A DNA stretch of 64,000 nucleotides from Straminergon stramineum (lineage: Eukaryota; Streptophyta; Bryopsida; Hypnales; Calliergonaceae). Where the stretch lies: the NCBI GenBank assembly GCA_963920665.1, contig OY987264.1, forward strand, positions 19,820,906-19,884,905, given 5' to 3'. Positions 59,913 to 64,000 of the stretch are shown piece after piece. A program made the position numbers and the translations under genes. Position 1 is the first letter of the stretch; the number at the start of each line of letters is the position of its first letter. The notes under the pieces were generated by a model, which did no database searches, was not told where the DNA came from, and worked only from the letters and a program-made list of their open reading frames with translations.

Positions 59913-62900
59913 ATGTTGACCAAGTTCGAGACGAAGAGTAATCGGGTGAAGGGCCTGAGCTTTCACCCACGCCGACCATGGATCCTGGCCAGCTTGCACA
60001 GCGGGATTGTTCAGCTGTGGGACTACAGAATGGGCACACTCATTGACCGATTCGATGAGCACGATGGACCTGTGCGGGGCGTCCATTTTCACAAATCGCA
60101 GCCTTTGTTTGTCTCTGGAGGTTAGGTTTCGGTTCCTTGTACTGCTTCGGAGTGTTTTGGGGCAAGGATTTTGTGATTTAGCACCATTGTGGAATGCTTC
60201 GGTTTTTGATGTAATACCTGAAGTTGTCACCACATTGTCAGATTTAAACTCAGCGTTTTGATTGATTTCGAAGATTTTTCACTAGCGGCAAGATCCCGGC
60301 GATGGTTGCGATAGACAGAAAAGTTCTTGTCAGTAATGGCTTGTTGCTTGGCGTTAGGGTTCGCATTTATTTTGAGGTAGTGCTGACGATTTATTGGGAA
60401 CAACTGTATTTTATAATTGATCGTCGAAGCAGTGAGTTTGAATGCCTGTTGGGGTCTCTTTTGTGAAGGGAGTCGCCTGCCAAGAACTTTTTTGGTCCAG
60501 AGTTGGTCTGAGAATTTTTGAATTGTATTAATGTGGTTTTTAACTTGGTTGGGATGTCTACAGGTGATGATTATAAAATAAAAGTGTGGAACTACAAGAT
60601 GCGGCGCTGTTTGTTCACTTTGTTGGGCCACCTCGACTACATCCGAACAGTGCAATTCCACCACGAAAGTCCATGGATCGTGAGTGCAAGTGATGATCAG
60701 ACCATCCGTATCTGGAACTGGCAATCACGCACATGCATTTCTGTACTCACAGGTCACAACCACTATGTGATGTGCGCCTCATTTCACATTAAGGAGGATT
60801 TAGTGGTGTCCGCATCATTGGATCAGACTGTGCGAGTATGGGATATTGGAGCATTGAAGAAGAAGTCCGTATCACCAGCTGAAGATATGCTTCGCCTCAC
60901 GCAGATGAACACCGATCTTTTTGGAGGAGGTGATTCTATAGTGAAGTACGTGCTTGAAGGTCACGACAGGGGTGTCAACTGGGCATCGTTCCATCCCACC
61001 TTGCCGCTTATTGTATCTGGAGCAGATGATCGCCAAGTGAAGCTATGGAGAATGAACGGTACTTGCCTTACCTGAAGCGTTTCCTTTGAATGCATCGATA
61101 GACTGATACCGAATGATACTTTTCTCGTTTGCGAACATCTTTATCCTACTGCAAAGCCTTCTGTTGTGGAGAAAGACATTTTCATTATGTCTACACGGTT
61201 TTGGACTCCCTCTAATTCGTGTTCACTGCAAACGCTGTGCAGACACCAAGGCATGGGAGGTGGATACTCTGCGGGGTCACGTCAACAATGTCTCATGCGT
61301 CATGTTCCATGCACGGCAAGACATTATCGTTTCGAACTCCGAGGACAAGAGCATTCGTGTGTGGGATATGTCGAAGCGCACAGGTGTGCAGACTTTCCGA
61401 AGAGAGCATGATCGATTCTGGATTCTTTCTGCTCATCCAGAGATGAATCTTCTTGCTGCCGGTCATGACAGCGGAATGATCGTCTTCAAGTTGGAGAGAG
61501 AGAGACCTGCTTGTGCCGTTCAAGGAGGCACCTTGTACTATGTGAAAGAGCGCTATTTGCGCACTTATGATTTTGCTGCTGCAAGGGACAACCCACTTAT
61601 TTCTATTCGGCGAGCAGGTTCCATGGGATTGAACCAGGGACCTCGGACCCTCTCGTATAATCCAGCAGAAAATGCAGTCTTGCTCTGTACAGATGTGGAT
61701 GGTGGTTCCTACGAACTATACCTCATCCCCAAAGAGAGTTCTGGCAGGAGTGAGGCGGCGCAGGAGGCAAAACGTGGGATAGGTTCTTCTGCAGTTTTTG
61801 TTGCACGAAACCGATTTGCAGTACTTGACAAAAATCAAAACCAGGTAATTACTTGCATGCCAATGTCATCTTGAGGAAGACTTCATCTTGCTTAATATTT
61901 CCTCTTGGAATTGCGCGATTGCTTTAGCGAGTGCAGCACGGAAGGTCTATGTGTGGGTAATTGCACCTTTGTAGTTATCCTGATTACTGTCCTACTTGGG
62001 AGACAGTTTCATCCAGAAACTCGAGATCGGGGGAATATAGTTCTAGCCGCCAACTAAGAGTTTGAATTTCACTTATTCTAATAAAGACATGAAGCTTACG
62101 TAATTCACCCTAGAATACACTAAAGTTTTCGGGCTGATTCCATCAGGTTCTTATCAAGAATTTGAGAAACGAAGTCACCAAGAAAGTCACTCTACCATCT
62201 CCAAGCACGGATGTCATCTTTTATGCAGGAACTGGAAACCTGCTTTGTAGGTCGGAAGACAAAGTTGTGCTTTTCGATCTGCAGCAACGTGCCACACTGG
62301 GAGAGGTCAGCACTTCCTTTGTGAAGTATGTCGTGTGGTCAAGTGACATGGAGCATGTTGCACTGCTAAGTAAGCATGCCATAGTTCTGGCCACCAAGAA
62401 GCTTGTGCAGAAGTGCACAGTTCATGAGACCATTCGTGTGAAAAGTGGAGCATGGGATGAGTCTGGTGTATTCATTTATACCACACTCAATCACATCAAG
62501 TACTGCTTGCCAAATGGAGACAGCGGGATAATCCGAACTTTAGACGTTCCTGTGTACATCACTAAAGTCAGCGGAAATTCAATTTACTGCTTGGACCGGG
62601 ATGGCAAGAACCGGGTTATCCAAATCGACGCTACTGAGTACACATTCAAGCTAGCACTTATCCAGCGCAAGTTTGACCAGGTAAGCTATTTTGCAGTGTA
62701 TTTTTTCAACATGGCGCTCACATATAAGGCTCGTGACAGTCTTTTAAGCACATGGATTATTCTAATCCGGTATAACTTCAGAAGAACAGAGCACTCTTCT
62801 TATGACGGAGCTGGTTTAAATTATAATTTTCACTCGTCTTACAGTATCTCCACTGGCTTGAATTACCTTCACTAGCTTGAAATACTTCCACTGGCTTATT

Positions 62901-64000
62901 GCCGACGTACAAACTGTGATCAAGAAATTGGTTCTTGCTCTGTAGGTGTTACAAATGATCCAAAGCTTGCAGCTCTGCGGGCAGTCCATTATTGCGTATT
63001 TGCAGCAGAAAGGTTTCCCGGAGATTGCTTTGCACTTTGTCAAGGATGAGCAGACTCGCTTTAACTTGGCTATCGAGTGTGGGAACACTGAAGTAGCAGT
63101 GGCGTCAGCAAAAGAGATTGACCAAAAGGATTGCTGGCACCGCCTTGGCGTGGAGGCTCTACGCCAGGTAAATATCACAGTCGCAATTGTCCTGTTGCTT
63201 GTACTTGCCAACCGTCAGTGCAGAGCTCTAGAAGTTGACAGGCTTTCTCATGTATTCCGAAATATAATGGGCCATGCTGTGTATTTCTGTCTCTCTACTG
63301 TTTCTGAGTTCACAATAGAGAGTGAGAGACAGCAGTTTCTGCACTGTTTTTATTCCTCTTCTGTGAAGTAAATCAGAACCATTTTACTGGTATCAAATGA
63401 ACTTAACATGAAAATTGATGACCCTGTCAAATGATAAAATTAGCGGTGTAAGACATGAAGTCTGACCAAACGAGATAAGGCTCTGTTGGACTAATGGGAC
63501 TTCCAACTTTGTTTCAGGGAAATCATGAGATTGTGGAGTACGCGTACCAGAAGACAAAAAACTTTGAGAGACTTTCTTTCTTGTATCTTATAACGGGAAA
63601 CGTGGAGAAGCTTGGCAAGATGCTGAAGATTGCAGAGATGCGCAACGATGTCATGGGCCGGTTCCACAATGCACTCTACCTCGGGGATGTCCAAGAAAGA
63701 GTGAGGATTTTGGAGGAATCCAACCACTTACCTTTGGCATATGCCACTGCGAAGGTCCATGGATTGACTGAGGTAGCTGAAGAGTTAGAACAGCAACTTG
63801 GTGACAATGTTCCTTCCCTTCCGGAGGAAGACAAATCAGTTTTGTTGATGCCCCCAAGACCCATCCTTCAAGAGAATAACTGGCCATTGCTGGTGGTCAG
63901 CAAGGGCTTCTTTGAGGGTGCTTTTGCTGAGACTGCCGGTCCAGCTGATATGGAGGATGATGATGGAGCTGCAGGAGCTTGGGGAGCAGAAATAGATATT
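59913..64000 (+). CDS. COPA: Coatomer subunit alpha (alpha-COP), 5' 848 codons, running off the right edge
   Basis: Exons: 59913-60120, 60564-61058, 61243-61844, 62147-62680, 62946-63167, 63518-64000 (open at the edge). Junctions are GT-AG, and the running length stays in phase (2544 nt = 848 codons). The protein starts [19 protein letters not shown] and has WD40 repeats through about residue 300 ([70 protein letters not shown]). The coatomer WD-associated region follows and then the alpha-solenoid ([38 protein letters not shown]). Alpha-COP is the outer-coat subunit of COPI, which binds dilysine cargo signals and forms the cage on Golgi-to-ER vesicles. Plant alpha-COP is about 1200 residues, so roughly the last third, including the C-terminal domain that binds epsilon-COP, is outside the window. 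The sequence is close to other land-plant alpha-COPs and looks functional. Confidence 0.97.

Noticed and set aside
59652..60233. 193-codon minus-strand frame over the alpha-COP 5' end
   Set aside because: It is a shadow of alpha-COP exon 1 and its leader; the plus strand encodes an unmistakable conserved protein.
1..64000. tRNA, rRNA, CRISPR arrays and bacterial-type operons
   Set aside because: I saw no cloverleaf with internal promoter boxes, no rRNA-like sequence and no spaced direct repeats of CRISPR type. Gene structure is eukaryotic. By-eye tRNA detection is weak, so a tRNA scan could still find one.

Overview
This is nuclear DNA from a land plant. Supporting signs are multi-exon genes with clean GT-AG introns, a plant-type alpha-COP gene, a plastid-type DUF819 gene, MED15-like genes, a plant five-finger CCCH protein and a MULE-type transposase. 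The very AT-rich gene-poor spacers and the protein style suggest a seed-free plant, probably a bryophyte. The species is not identified and this placement is low confidence.

Layout. (1) 1-9.4 kb is a transposon-like block. A RING-H2 gene (minus) and a kinase-like gene (plus) diverge from a shared promoter that holds a 21-bp GC-rich minisatellite and two mirrored TATA boxes. An inverted array of the same minisatellite lies beyond the kinase gene. Next comes a decayed MULE-like transposase (5.26-9.35 kb) whose frame is intact except for TGA and TAG codons. (2) 9.4-19.5 kb is AT-rich repeat-derived spacer with one small AT-hook gene (minus, 14.5-14.9 kb). (3) 19.55-23.82 kb is a complete 12-exon DUF819 membrane-protein gene (minus, 477 aa by my splice model). 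A GC-rich coding-like fragment follows and stops abruptly at a candidate 4.4-kb element with TTAA-CCCCTAAA ends. (4) 30.04-41.11 kb is an 11-exon CCCH zinc-finger gene (plus, 726 aa). It has 3+2 fingers and an unusually long YPPGT/polyQ linker. (5) 41-46.5 kb is spacer containing two copies of a roughly 0.6-kb TTAA-ended element facing each other, which makes a long inverted repeat. (6) 46.5-52.3 kb and 58.2-59.3 kb hold a family of tiny MED15-like genes (minus). Copies A and C are intact at 115 aa, copy B is dead with three lesions, and a further copy is reduced to exon 1. One duplicated flank carries a 186-bp MITE whose empty site survives in the sister copy. (7) 59.91 kb to the right edge is the first 848 codons of the coatomer alpha gene (plus), divergent from MED15-like copy C.

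The two housekeeping genes (DUF819 and alpha-COP) and the CCCH gene look functional: all their exon phases sum correctly. Much of the rest is transposon activity, local duplication and decay. The most unusual features are the RING/kinase divergent pair, the nonsense-only decay of the MULE, and the TTAA-ended foldback family.
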